From: Azolla pinnata
Taxonomy: Eukaryota > Streptophyta > Polypodiopsida > Salviniales > Salviniaceae
NCBI GenBank assembly: GCA_037176905.1
Contig: JBBBWG010001004.1
Coordinates: 1 to 36,118, forward strand
DNA: 36,118 bases
Direction of reading: 5' to 3'
The notes below the pieces were generated by a model, which was given only the letters and a program-made list of their open reading frames with translations, was not told the origin of the DNA and did not search any database. The translations under genes and the position numbers were made by a program. Shown in pieces: positions 25,119 to 35,890 of this stretch; position 1 is the first letter of the stretch, and each line of letters opens with the position of its first letter.

Positions 25119-25291
25119 AATCGGCAACTGAATCTATTGGAAGAGGAAGCCGCAATCGGGAACTGAATCTATTGGAAGAGGAAGCCGCAATCGGCAACTG
25201 AATCTATTGGAAGAGGAAGCCGCAATCGGCAACTGAATCTATCGGAAGAGGAAGCCACCATCGGCAACTGAATCTATGGAAAAGGAAGCCA
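25119..25291. repeat. 35-bp minisatellite, five copies
   Basis: Copies start at 25119, 25154, 25189, 25224 and 25259 with AATCGGCAACTGAATCTATT and continue GGAAGAGGAAGCCGC. The first four are almost identical and the fifth diverges and is slightly shorter. It begins 88 bp after the stop of the gene at 24378-25031 and so is probably in its 3' UTR. The unit is not a multiple of three and is not coding. Confidence 0.95.
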
Positions 25292-26957
25292 CAAGCAAAT
25301 CGCACGCTGTAAAATGATGTAAGGTTCTTTGAGGTTTGATGGAATAGGATGGCTATGCTGGGAGTGTTTTTTAGCTCCTTATTGATGATCATCAGCTCCT
25401 GCCACATCTTTCCAATGGGAGCATGCTCACATTTTCATCGGACCATTCGATGAACCCGCCATTTGTGATTAGATGTAAGTGTCGAAAGTAAGATGCTGTT
25501 GATTTGCTGTGGTTCTGAGTCCAATTTCACCTGTTACATTTCTATAGCCCATTTCAGAGCTATGCATATCTTTATTATTTCTCTGATCATACCTTCGAGG
25601 GATATCGAACCCGACATCATTTGTATCGAGAGACATGTATGAAGCATGTCAGTGTTTGAAGTCCACCATCAAAAATCAAGAACTTCCGAGGAGCCACGCA
25701 TCATGTCTGGTTATGGTGAGCTAATAATGTCCCTAAAAATGGTCAAGGCTAGTTTAGTAGTTCATATATAGCTAAGCAATGATAGAAACAGGGGTATCTA
25801 GGAAAGGACCAGCATCAAAAGAGGGTTCAGCACCAGTGGCTCTTCATGATTTGGTTCCGATTTTTACTTAGTATGTCTGTCGATCATGAAAGGCACGATA
25901 GTGGGTGGCTTATCAGAGCTGCCGATGTGCTAGTGCCACATCCAAGTTTAGCGATGTCAACAAATAAATGGGGAAGACCAACTCTATAAATGTCTGTAGG
26001 CTTCTCACCTTGAACACTAAACCTGAAACCTAAGTGACGCCAGTTGTATGTAGCGGAGTGGCAATGCGTTATCAATAAATATTTCAAGCTTGCGGCCACA
26101 CTAAATATTACTCTCGTGATAGATGCGATCAAGAAAAGTTTTTTACAACAAAGTGGCAACAAGATGGGAGATCGAGTAGTGCAGATTTGAGGGTAGGTGG
26201 TCAGGACACCATTAATTATGCCGCGGATGATATGAAGCACACAATCGGAGACGAAACATTAGCACTCAAATATGTACAAGAAACATGATGATATTATTGT
26301 TCGATCGCAGAACTGGATTATAGGACGTATGGTTCATGTAGAAGCTTCGACGTGTTCGCTTCTCTGATACATGTTTGGTTCCAAACTATTAATTACAGAG
26401 GGATCGACAACATCCAATATAATCCACGGGGTATTCTCCACACTATTGAGTATGAGTGTGGACTTTACAAACACAAGCCCCATCGATCTCAGATTCGTAA
26501 TGCATACAAATGTCAGGCTTCACACTCGTATGTGCTCGAACAACTCATTCCGACTTGAAGGCTCGTGCTCCCGAGCTGTCTCTCATATGCTCGGCGCTCT
26601 TATTTCGATGTGATGCGTGTACAACCGTCTGATCGGCAAATCTGAATAGAATCTTTTTTGAGTCCTTAGCATGTTGGTAAGTATGTCTTGTACCTATCTA
26701 CAAAGTCTGTGTGTATGTATGTACGTATATACGGTGTATATGTACTGTATTTTTACAATAAATACGTATGTGTCTGTGTTGTCTGTCTCGTCTTCATCTC
26801 CTTCCTTCCTCCTGAATCTGCCTCGCTCGCGAGCTCTGTCTGTGTCGGGTACTGTTCGCTCATCGAATGCACCCTCTTCCTTTCTTGCTCTGGCGCTTGG
26901 CTTCATCGACAGACGAGACGGTACAGCTTACTCCCTCCCTCCCTCAGCGGATGCTTC
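25292..26957. other. intergenic region upstream of the PPR gene
   Basis: About 1.7 kb without a supported gene. The minus-strand frame at 25884-26240 and the plus-strand frames at 26352-26613 are under 120 codons with no recognisable domain. TG/TA-rich sequence (about 26700-26780) precedes the PPR frame. The frame is open back to 26688, but its first 90 codons (rich in Cys, Tyr and Val from TGTATG repeats) look untranslated. Confidence 0.5.
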
Positions 26958-28901
26958 ATGAAGCATTCCTTCTCTCATCTCCGTCACGAACGCCCAATGC
27001 AGGTCGAGCACGCAATCCATTTCGACAGCATCCGAACCTTGTGCCTCAAAGGGCACCTCCTCGATGCCCTGCAACTCATGGAGCTCTTCGACCAGCATCG
27101 CGAACGCATACCTGTCGGCTCCTTTTATAATGCCCTGCAGACATCTATCATCAACAAGGATCCAGCTTCCGGCAGGAAGGTCTACGACCTGATCATCAAG
27201 CATGGATTGGGCTCTAATTCGTTCCTGGGAGCCCACTTGATCAGAATGTTTGCTCTCCATGGGAGTCTGCTGGAAGCTCGTCGAGTATTTGTTAATTTGT
27301 CGAAGAACCAGACCAATTTCACATGGCATGCCATAATATCTGCACACAGTATGCTCGATCAAGGTGAGAAAGCCCTCAACCTCTACTGTGAGATGGAAAG
27401 GAATGGCATAAGCCCTGGAGAGCACGTGTTTGCAGCTGTTTTGAAAGCATGTTATAGCATACCATCATTAGATTCTGGTATGATCATACATGCGGCGATT
27501 GTAGAGAGTGCATACGAGTCTTATGCTTACCTCGGAAGCTCGCTTATTGACATGTATTCTAAATGTGAGAGCCTCGTTGATGCTCGCAGGGTTTTTGATA
27601 GGCTTCCTCACTTGGATCTGGTGACCTGGAGTACGATGATTTCTGGATATGCCCAGCACGAGCGGGGGGTCGAAGCTTTATGCCTCCTTGAGCAAATGCA
27701 AATAAATGGTATGAACCCTGATGGTGTTACCTTGGTCAGTTGCTTGAAAGCGTGCTCGGATACCAGGAATTTCGAGTATGGGAAGGTAATACATGGAAAC
27801 ATCTTTAGGTATTGTGGTCAAGTCGTAGATGTATTCGTTGGCAGCAGCTTAATTGACATGTACAATCAATGTGGCCTGGTGGAAGACGCCCGTAGTGTGT
27901 TCGAGGCGTTGCCGATTCACAGTGTGGTAACATGGAGTGCAATGTTTGCGGTGTATGCACTGCATGGACCCGGGGAGGAAGCTCTCCGCCTTTTCCAACG
28001 AATGCTACAGAATGCCATCGAACCGAACAATGTGGCTTGTGTTAGCCTCCTCAAAGCATGCTGTAACATTGCCGCATTGGATCAGGGTCGGCTTATCCAC
28101 TCCCTTGTTATAGAAAGCTCCTTTGAATCACATGTACAGATCAGAACCACAATAATCGACATGTATGCAAAATGTGGAAGTCTCAACGAAGCAACCGCCA
28201 TGTTTCAAGATGTGTGCGAGCATAACGAAGTGACATGGAATGCATTGATAGCCGGATACGGTCAGCGGGGTGACTATGCATCGGCAGCGGATCATTTTAG
28301 ATGCATGCAGAAACAAGGTATCAAACCAAATGATGTAACTCTTGTTTGTCTTCTTTCGTCTTGCAGCCAACACGGTTTGTTGGGAGAGGCTTGTCAAGCA
28401 TTCCAGTGTTTGGGAGAAGAGCTTGGAGAGGATCTTTCGCTTGACCACTACAACTGTATGATTGACGTCTTGGGACGCTTGGGTAGAACCACCGAAGCCG
28501 AGGACATGTTAAGCATGTCCCCATTCCACGCCAATTCTGTCGGGTGGTCGTCATTGCTGGGCCATTGTAAGAGGCACGGTGATGTGAGGAAGGCAAGGAA
28601 CTGCTTTGATCATCTAGTTGAGATGGATGAGCAGTATTCCTCTGGATATGCAACCATGAGTAATGCTTACATGGACGCTGGAATGTGGTCGGATGCGAAC
28701 AGAGTTCTCGGTTTAAAAGACGGTGCTCATGCATGGAAAAAACCTGGTAAGGCTTTCATCGAGGTACAAAATAGGGTGCATGACTTCATGGTGGGAGATC
28801 AAAGTCATCCTGAAAGTGATGAGATTTTTGTGAAGCTGAGAAGGCTAGATGTGCGATTAAAGCAAGTTGGTTACACCCCTCAAATCTTTGCACAATATTG
28901 A
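26958..28901 (+). CDS. PLS-class pentatricopeptide repeat protein with E-type C-terminus, no DYW domain
   Basis: Intronless, 647 aa from ATG 26958 (the frame is open from 26688; ATG 26997 is a second choice). PPR proteins bind organelle RNA; PLS members usually direct C-to-U editing, or splicing or stability. Repeats come in triplets, shown by TWHAIISAHS (about residue 122), VTWSTMISGY (222), VTWSAMFAVY (324) and VTWNALIAGY (425), each 100-102 residues apart, with SSLIDMYSKC or TIIDMYAKCGSL motifs between. From about residue 530 it has an E/E+-like tail (WSSLLGHCKRHGDVRKA ... PGKAFIEVQNRVHDFMVGDQ). It stops at GYTPQIFAQY, just where a DYW deaminase would begin. The N-terminus has no clear transit peptide by eye, so mitochondrion or plastid cannot be chosen. 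Target RNA unknown. Confidence 0.9.
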   Translation: MKHSFSHLRHERPMQVEHAIHFDSIRTLCLKGHLLDALQLMELFDQHRERIPVGSFYNALQTSIINKDPASGRKVYDLIIKHGLGSNSFLGAHLIRMFALHGSLLEARRVFVNLSKNQTNFTWHAIISAHSMLDQGEKALNLYCEMERNGISPGEHVFAAVLKACYSIPSLDSGMIIHAAIVESAYESYAYLGSSLIDMYSKCESLVDARRVFDRLPHLDLVTWSTMISGYAQHERGVEALCLLEQMQINGMNPDGVTLVSCLKACSDTRNFEYGKVIHGNIFRYCGQVVDVFVGSSLIDMYNQCGLVEDARSVFEALPIHSVVTWSAMFAVYALHGPGEEALRLFQRMLQNAIEPNNVACVSLLKACCNIAALDQGRLIHSLVIESSFESHVQIRTTIIDMYAKCGSLNEATAMFQDVCEHNEVTWNALIAGYGQRGDYASAADHFRCMQKQGIKPNDVTLVCLLSSCSQHGLLGEACQAFQCLGEELGEDLSLDHYNCMIDVLGRLGRTTEAEDMLSMSPFHANSVGWSSLLGHCKRHGDVRKARNCFDHLVEMDEQYSSGYATMSNAYMDAGMWSDANRVLGLKDGAHAWKKPGKAFIEVQNRVHDFMVGDQSHPESDEIFVKLRRLDVRLKQVGYTPQIFAQY

Positions 28902-29555
28902 CATTCCGATTGGACAGTTTCTAAAGCGGTTTTTCATCTGGTAAACAGTGGTTCACCATTTCAAGACATGCTAGTTTCCACCTCCCAGTGCACATAATTT
29001 GAACAGTGAAATCTGAACATGCTTTGTGAAATAGTTTTATGATATTAAAAACCTTGTTAAACTCATCTCTTGTCCAGGAAAGGTAGCATCAGTGGCCCCA
29101 GAGAATTTAATTGTTTACAGTAGCATTACAAATCTCTGCAATACAAAACTAGCTGTACCTGGATATGGGAAATACAACTTTCATAAAATGGATCACCTAA
29201 GGCATAGAAAGAAAGTCTTGACAAAGTGGGTTACATGTTTAGCATCTTCTTCTCATATAACGTGTGCATCTGATGAAATGGCAGCCATTCAACGGAGGTG
29301 ACAAAGGAAGGGTATATCGACCAGTTCGATATTGCTCTGGACTCTAAATACAAGGAGTTCCAGCTCTTCCTCGACTCTTGTGTTTATTTGCTCAAGGTCA
29401 TGCAAAACGAACTCAAAAATTTATATCGGCTGCGCTGCGGAAAATGGATTCAAAATTTGTATCGACCTCAGTGAGGAACTTCAGGAGCTTAGCTTCATCG
29501 AAAGTTCCAGTTTTGACATATCCGAGTCCCGACAAAGAAAATTAACATATCCCTC
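28902..29555. other. convergent intergenic region between the PPR and TOM40 genes
   Basis: It holds the 3' ends of both genes. TTTATT at 29383-29388 reads AATAAA on the minus strand, about 170 nt past the TOM40 stop, and may be its polyadenylation signal. The short plus-strand frames at 29092-29559 show no family likeness. Confidence 0.5.
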
Positions 29556-32500
29556 TTAGAGCTCTCCTACTGTCATTCCGAAACCAAACTTATAATCTTT
29601 TTTCCAGTGATCAACCTGAAAATAACACTCAAATTATTTTGAAGCTTTTTGGTCACTGCTTCAAACTTATTTTTGCGAAGTAAAAAGTTGCTATCATACC
29701 TCAGCAGAGAGAATGAAATTAACTCCCAAGTTCAGCCTCTCCTCTAAATATGTGGCAACGCATCCTTTGCTGTCGATCCGGCCTCTTACCCGACACTGTT
29801 TCATCACTCAAGACCAGACTGTTCAAATTCTAACCCAGAAATCGCAAACATAACCTAGTTATTACTTGGGCATCATTATCATTGCATTAACTTACATGGC
29901 GCAGCAAGTAGTCATACCCCAGACTACAAACTGATTCCCTGGTGGATACATTATACAGAAAATCAGTAGCAAGGGCAACCTGCCATCCAGGGAGACTAAA
30001 TGATGAGCCTCCAACAAAAATGAAACCTCTTGCATATTAGATGCAACAAAGACATACCTTGTCTGAAACCCTTTGAAAATAGCTCATAGAGACAAGCCCA
30101 CCACTTGCAACTTGGCATGTTGCAATCTGTTCAAATAGCAAATCGATAAATATTTGACCTCAAAACGGAGTAAAAAATGTGAAGTAGCAAAGGGCGAGCA
30201 ATCACACCATCTTCTCTGTGTTGTATCTCCCTACTAGACCAAGCCCAGATTTCCTTTGTTGACCAGACCAGAAAATTTCTCCCCCTAAGGATACATGGGG
30301 AGAGATGCTCTGCGTAGATATGGTGCAAATAAGCCCGATGATGGTAATGCATTGTCACTATAATAGTAAAAATAATAGTACTATCACCACACTTCGTGAC
30401 AGCTATGAAGAAACCTTGGGCACTTTCTATCTTGGATATAGATTATTGACATCAGTTTCAATTTTGTGACCACATACATCCACCATAGTAGAACATAGGG
30501 ATGGTATAGCACCTGAATATAATTAGCTCCATAAAAAGCATTGTTTCCCAGTTGTATTTGTGTGCGAAAATCGTTTCCCTGACTCCAAGGTAATCAAACG
30601 CTGAGAAAGCATTGAAAATGAGGCACGATCTTTATTTATGAAATGTGATGAATATTACCTTAAAATCCAAATTCAGCATTCCATGTGAAAAGTGCGGTTC
30701 ATTAGTCAACTGAATATCGATGAAAATAAAAATGGGCCCATTCAGTATACAGCAAAAAAAAAAGAAAAAATAGCACATTCGGTAAGCAAAAGATGTTCTA
30801 AGACTGTAACCAAAGCACAACACGAATTCAACTTAAAGTTATGAAGTCCAGATTTCCCTTCCACATGTCTCCAACCAGTATATCAAGAAGTACTTCTGAA
30901 CAACCACTTCAACATCAAACTATTCTCAGCCTTCATTGCAACTCGCAACTTCATAATTTTTCTCCGCCATATGCAGAGTTAAACAGAGAACCATAAAGTT
31001 TATAATAATGAAGGTTGCTATATTTTTGGAAATGTAAAATAGATGCAGATGTTGATGAGCCACTAGATTCAGTAAAAATATATACGACGATATTCAAATG
31101 CGAATGTTTTCCCTCTCGAGATTCAAATGCATATCATGTATGAGTCCATTTGGTAAAGGTAGCATCAATAAGACTGTACCTGAGCATTCACTTTGACTGA
31201 AAAGTTTTGTGTGAAATCATATTTCGCCCTTGCAGTCATTCGCCCATCGAGGAACAAGCGCCCGATAAGCATGCACTGATTGAAAAAAAAGGTGGAAAGA
31301 ATACAATCAACTCGCACATCATCTCATGAGATTATCGCTAAAAGAAGAGGAAGAAGAAAAGACTAGCTTACTCTTGAATCTAGATAATTGGCCCCAAACT
31401 CGTAATGTGACGTTGGTACTTTAAATATTTCATTAGTTTTCGAGGGCACCTCCAACACACCCAGTGCAAGACTATACAAACGCACCAGAAGGACGTTGAT
31501 CACTAAAACAATTGATAAAACGATAAGCATCGAAAAGTAAGCAATCCACAGGGTAAAAGTCGGTAAACTTGCCCGTGAGACAGCGAGAACTTTGGAGTCA
31601 GGGGCTTTGTAAAATCAAATCGCAGGCCTTCAAAATGGTCAGGCTTCAAGGACACTTGCAACCAATAAATAAAAAACAAATTGTGTTCAGTATTCCATGA
31701 ATAATCATGAGTATACTAGAAGGGTGAATCAGATTGCAACTTGAATGCAAATCATACGGGGAATGCTAGGGCATCCCATAGTCAGGAGTATAATCCATTT
31801 CCAAAGTACACAACAGACAATTTATGATCAGTATTTTCATCACAAAGTAAACACGACGAGCCGGATATGACATATCATCCTACCTGAAACTCTGTGTCCT
31901 CATAGAACCGAACACTATACTACTTAACTAAGAGTCAGTAACTGGACGTAGAGAAGCCACACTTCCATACATTTTTGGCACTCTCCTTGAAACGTAGTAT
32001 CTACACTTTGATGAAGTCAAATTTAAAAATGCAGCTATGATTAGAAGATTTTCCTTGCATGCACTGAGGGAATTTGCACAAAACTTTTCAATCAAAAAGT
32101 CCTGTGGTTATAATTATTAACGAAGCAGGCCAACAACAAAATGGACAGAGTTGCTCGCAATCTAGCTTCGCAACAATCCCGCTTTCTTCTGCTTTTCCTT
32201 CTTCAATCGAGATCGAGAAAAGGAAAGGGCTGGGAATCCGGCGGACGAATGAATATCCACTTCCTAAAGCTTGTACATGGCCTCCGCAACTTGGGGCGTG
32301 CAAAAGGATTAGCATATCGGCTTTTCTCTTCGCCGAAGCATATCGTAAGAGGATGATCGGTTTATTTATCCCATCCCACTCTCCGCACATTTTTTCTTTC
32401 CCACAAACAGGTAATGTACCGTATTCCATCCCAAGAAAGCAATTTCGAACTCGTGAGCAAAAAGGGTAGATAATACTAACTGTAAGCCTCTCGCTGGATT

Positions 32501-32718
32501 TCATCGTAAGGAACGGGGCAAGGAAGGTTGAGCCAGTCGGTCGGTACAGCAGGGAGGTTAGTGCCCGTATCAGGCGCGTCGACTTTGTGAGCCACAGCAG
32601 CAGCAGCAGCAGCAGCAGCTGTAGCAGCGGGAGGAGGAGGAGGAGGAGGAGGAGGAGGGGGAGGAGGAGGAGGAGGGGGAGGAGGAGGTGCAGCTGCGTA
32701 GCTGAAAACGCCTCCCAT
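29556..32718 (-). CDS. TOM40: TOM40, channel of the mitochondrial outer-membrane translocase, eleven exons
   Basis: Beta-barrel pore through which nearly all nuclear-encoded mitochondrial precursors pass. Exons (minus): 32481-32718, 31573-31654, 31372-31471, 31180-31275, 30659-30709, 30513-30578, 30208-30309, 30058-30126, 29896-29979, 29700-29795, 29556-29615; 1044 nt, 347 aa, all in phase. Family motifs: [91 protein letters not shown], and the C-terminal beta-signal [12 protein letters not shown]. The N-terminus is unusual: [10 protein letters not shown], then about 20 prolines and an Ala run (about residues 11-40) before the conserved part. Intron 2 has a GC donor (CACGG/GCAAGT). The in-frame sequence upstream has no ATG, so 32718 is the start. 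Confidence 0.94.
32595..32692. repeat. (CAG)n and (GGA)n trinucleotide tracts inside TOM40 exon 1
   Basis: Plus-strand CAG units (about 32598-32623) and GGA units (about 32630-32688, interrupted by two GGG) encode, on the minus strand, the Ala run and the poly-proline run of TOM40. The two GGG interruptions correspond to CCC codons, showing selection or age rather than a freshly expanded tract. Confidence 0.9.
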
Positions 32719-32873
32719 TCTTCTGTCGTCTCCTTCTGCTTGCTCGCGCTCCTTCCTGTTTCGAGCTCCTTCTTCAGCTCCAAAGTTTCTCGATTCAGTT
32801 AACAAGTTCAGCGATGTTTAGGAAAACCCCCTCCAAAACCCTCATTCCTGCGCTATTTTGTTGTTGCCATATT

Positions 32874-33155
32874 CAGAAACTCAGTTACTAGAAACTCAGA
32901 GAGGCTTACAGTAGTAACTCTAAACCCTGAACCATGAACTCAGTTACTGGAAACTCAGAGTGAGTGGAGGGATCTGCAAAGCATTTTTTGTCAAATGCAT
33001 CGAACCTTCATTTCCCAGAAACTCAGTTACTGGAAACTCAGAGAGGCTTACAGTAACTCTAAACCCTGAACCATGAACTCGGTTACTGGAAACTCAGAGT
33101 GAGTGGAGGGATCTGCGAAGCATTTTTTGTCAAATGCATCGGAGCTTCATTTTTC
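32874..33155. repeat. 142-bp tandem duplication upstream of TOM40
   Basis: Copy 1 starts at 32874 and copy 2 at 33016 with CAGAAACTCAGTTACT. Both continue through GAGAGGCTTACAGTA, CTAAACCCTGAACCATGAACTC and GAGTGAGTGGAGGGATCTGC to CATTTTTTGTCAAATGCATCG. Copy 1 has a 3-nt insertion (TAGTAACTC for TAACTC). Each copy contains the smaller word AACTCAGTTACTGGAAACTC or a close variant twice. It lies 156 bp upstream of the TOM40 ATG and may duplicate promoter or leader elements. Confidence 0.92.
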
Positions 33156-33950
33156 CCATGGCAGCAAATGGCAGGAGCGTCGATTTCCTTCCGCTAGTGA
33201 TTCTCGGATGGCACGCTACTATCGGAGCGGACTCGAGCTGTCTCGATTAAGCGTGCGTGTATGTAATCGGAATTTCCACCAAAGACCGACGATCATCTGG
33301 TTCTTAGACGGCTGGAAGGTGGGGACGATGAGGACATCACAAGCGAAAAAGCGTTGTTGTCTGCTAATCTTCATTGGGCGAGAGTCAGGAGACAGAAGCA
33401 AAGTAAGCTGAGAGTCCATTTGTTTTCCATACAAGAACAGTCTGCCGATCTGACGATCGAACTCTAAGTGTAATCAGACAGTAGCACCGTATGTTTCGAG
33501 ACCTGGTGAAACTGGGCCAAAGGGCACGGCCGCTGGCGGAGTACTACGATAGCTTCTGCACTTTCTTAGCCAAACCCGGATGATCAACCCCAGCCGGTTC
33601 GTTACCTACCGCAACAAGCAAGACACACGCGATCTGGTACTAAAATTTGCGAACAAGCAAGCTCCCATGCACTTCCATTGAAGATCGACGACTAACATCG
33701 CCCATAAACTCAGCAGCCACACGTCTGTTTCCTCATGGGCAACACAATTAGGCCATGACGATCGAACCGGAATCGTCACGAGCACGAACAGAAAACATAA
33801 TCTTCAGAATCGCTGTCGCACCACCACCCCACCCAACGTTGGTTTTGTCGCAGCTCTTGCAGCGCTAGATTCCAAACTGCCGTTCTCCTTACTTTCGTGC
33901 TGATTCAGTAGTAGTGCAGGTGAGGGTTTCATTCAGCATGCAGCTCAGGG

Positions 33951-33977
33951 TTTAGGGTTTAGGGTTTAGGGTTTAGG
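33951..33977. repeat. interstitial telomere-like (TTTAGGG) repeat, nearly four units
   Basis: Three perfect TTTAGGG units and a fourth ending TTTAGG. This is the Arabidopsis-type telomere repeat. In plants such short blocks (teloboxes) are often found near transcription starts, and CTCTAAACCCTGAAC words lie upstream at 32917 and 33057. Confidence 0.9.
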
Positions 33978-34016
33978 TTTTGAAGCGGGCGAGGGATAGA
34001 GAGTCCCCGACAGAAG

Positions 34017-35143
34017 ATGAAGATGAGGCATGGTGGTGGGTATTTTGACTTAGCGCATCAGCAACAGCAGCAGCAGCAGCAGCAGCAGTACACACGTCCG
34101 CATGCATCGGATAGAGAGATGATGATTTCAGTCTTTCTTCCTAGAGCCCTGAGGAAAAGCAGAGCCAAAGCTTTCCATCCGAACTCGCTCATCATCACAA
34201 CGTACGAAGGTAGCAAACAACAGGCGGCGCCCAACTCTCTGTACTTCGTTTTGGCCTCCTCCGAAGATGCAATTGATTCTGCATATGCAATGCATGCAAA
34301 CAACGCTCCAATCTCGTGTGTTTTCCGGACTCTAATTCTGATCGTTTGTTTTCAGCATCCGAATCGGGAATCCGTGGTTGTGTTCCTATGATATGCCTCT
34401 CGCGCTCCATCTGAAGCGCCCACACACACACACGCCACATATCCCTATCTGGAAATCCATCCAGAGATCTCTGTTGCCGCCGCCTGCACTCTTTCTGTCT
34501 GATACGGAAGCGAACGCCATGGCAGATATAGATACAGAGAAAGAGACAGATCAGAGAGAGAGACAGCATCTGGCACCAAGGTTTTTCATTCCTTCTCCAT
34601 GGGATTCGTGGGATGAGTCAGAAGTGGCGCTGAGTGATGGAGGGGGCGGAGCAGCTCCAGCTACACAGCTCAAAGCTCAAAGCTCCGACGACAATTCGGA
34701 TGGAGTCGGGAAACAATCAGAGAGTTAGGGAAATGGAGTAGCGAGAGATCCGCGCGAGGTAGCAACAAAAATGTCGTCAAATGTATGTTGTGTGTGTGTG
34801 TGTGTATATATATAGAGAGAGAAAGAGAGAGAGATGTGTGGCAGTTCTGTTGTATGTACTCTTCTCAATCAAAAGGAATGAAGAATGATTGATGAGGGAT
34901 GGCTCAAAAAATTTGGGAGTCGGCTGCTGCTGGGTCCTTCCTTCCTTTCCTGCCCATGTTCTCGCCCTAATTCCTTCCTGACGCCTGCTATATATATATA
35001 TATATAGGATGAGTCCACAAAAAGCAGGGAAAACAATTCAGCTCCAACAGAGGCCGAGCGAGAGTGAGAGAGAGGGAGAGAGAGAAATTGGCGATGGCGG
35101 CGATTATCCCCCCGGCGCTTGAGCAAAGGCTGGCTAGCTATAG
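34017..35143. other. low-complexity intergenic region upstream of the right-edge gene stop
   Basis: It contains a CAG run (34059-34088), a TG/TA/GA composite microsatellite (about 34786-34835), a TA run (34989-35007) and a GA run (about 35056-35082). Two small plus-strand frames (34017-34391 and 34519-34728) are possible but unsupported and are discussed among the rejected items. The right part is probably the 3' UTR of the minus-strand gene at 35144. Confidence 0.5.
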
Positions 35144-35254
35144 CTAGGACGGGCCCAGCCTCAGGTCCAGGTCGGGCCGCAGGGATGAAGAGGATGATGC
35201 TGCTGCTGCCGCTGCTGCTGGCACTGCTGCTGCTGCTGCCGCTGCTGCTGGCAC

Positions 35255-35286
<32 letters not shown>

Positions 35287-35846
35287 ATGACGATGACGAT
35301 GACGATGATGATGACGATGATGATGATGATGATGATGATGACGATGACGATGTGGAGGACGCAAGCGCGGCGGCGGCGGCGGCCGGGGGCGGCGGCGATG
35401 GAGGAGGAAGTGGAGGAACAGGAAGAGGAGGAGAGTGTGGTGGAAGAAGGCAAGGGAAGAGCTGCTGCTGCTGCTGCTGCTGCATGCGGGGCCGAGCCTG
35501 ATGAGAGGAGCCGTAGAAATAGGCGGCGGCTGCAGGTGGAAGGGAAGGAGCAGCAGCAGGAGGAGGAGGAGGAGGAGGCAACGCCAGCGTTGATGATGAT
35601 GGTGATGATGGTGAGGGCGATGGCGACGAGAACGGCGGTGGCGGTGGCGGTGGCGATGGCGAGGGCGAGGGCGAGGGCGAGGGCGAGGGCGAGGCTGCTG
35701 GAAGCTGCAGCAGCGCAGCAGCAGCAGCGCCCCAGGGGAACAAGGATTGCGCGAGCGAGGAGGAGGAGGAAGAGGAGGAGGCAGAAGCGGCGCCTGAAGA
35801 AACAGAGGGGCATCGAGTCCCACGAGCAAGGAGCTGCCGCTGTTGC

Positions 35847-35890
<44 letters not shown>

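Larger units (their letters stand above)
32719..34016. other. TOM40 upstream region
   Basis: It contains the TOM40 promoter with a 142-bp tandem duplication (32874-33155). From 33160 to 33945 I see only unique non-coding sequence; the frame at 33103-33411 overlaps the duplication and is matched by an equally long frame on the other strand. The telomere-like array at 33951-33977 ends the region. Confidence 0.5.

Noticed and set aside
24549..25127. 192-codon minus-strand frame antisense to the 24378-25031 gene
   Set aside because: Its content mirrors the Ser/Asp/Lys codon repeats of the plus-strand gene and shows no domain or start context.
26688..26957. N-terminal extension of the PPR protein from ATG 26688
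   Set aside because: The 90 extra codons derive from TG/TA-rich sequence, do not look like a transit peptide, and a better start lies at 26958.
32088..32783. 231-codon minus-strand frame across TOM40 exon 1 and intron 1
   Set aside because: It reads TOM40 exon 1 in another frame (Leu and Arg runs from CTC/CCT repeats) and runs on into the intron.
34017..34391. 124-codon plus-strand frame with a 10-Gln run
   Set aside because: It starts at an ATG after the telomere-like array but otherwise has no recognisable sequence, and minus-strand frames of similar length overlap it. It may be a real small gene; transcripts would decide.
34519..34728. 69-residue plus-strand frame starting in a GCCATGG context (MADIDTEKETDQ)
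   Set aside because: Good start context only; the sequence is low-complexity and not recognised, so it is left out of the feature list.
34869..35813. 314-codon minus-strand frame of Leu/Ser/Ala/Ile runs
   Set aside because: A shadow of the repeat-rich partial gene at 35144-36118; its runs follow the trinucleotide repeats and it continues past that gene's stop into GA and TA microsatellites.
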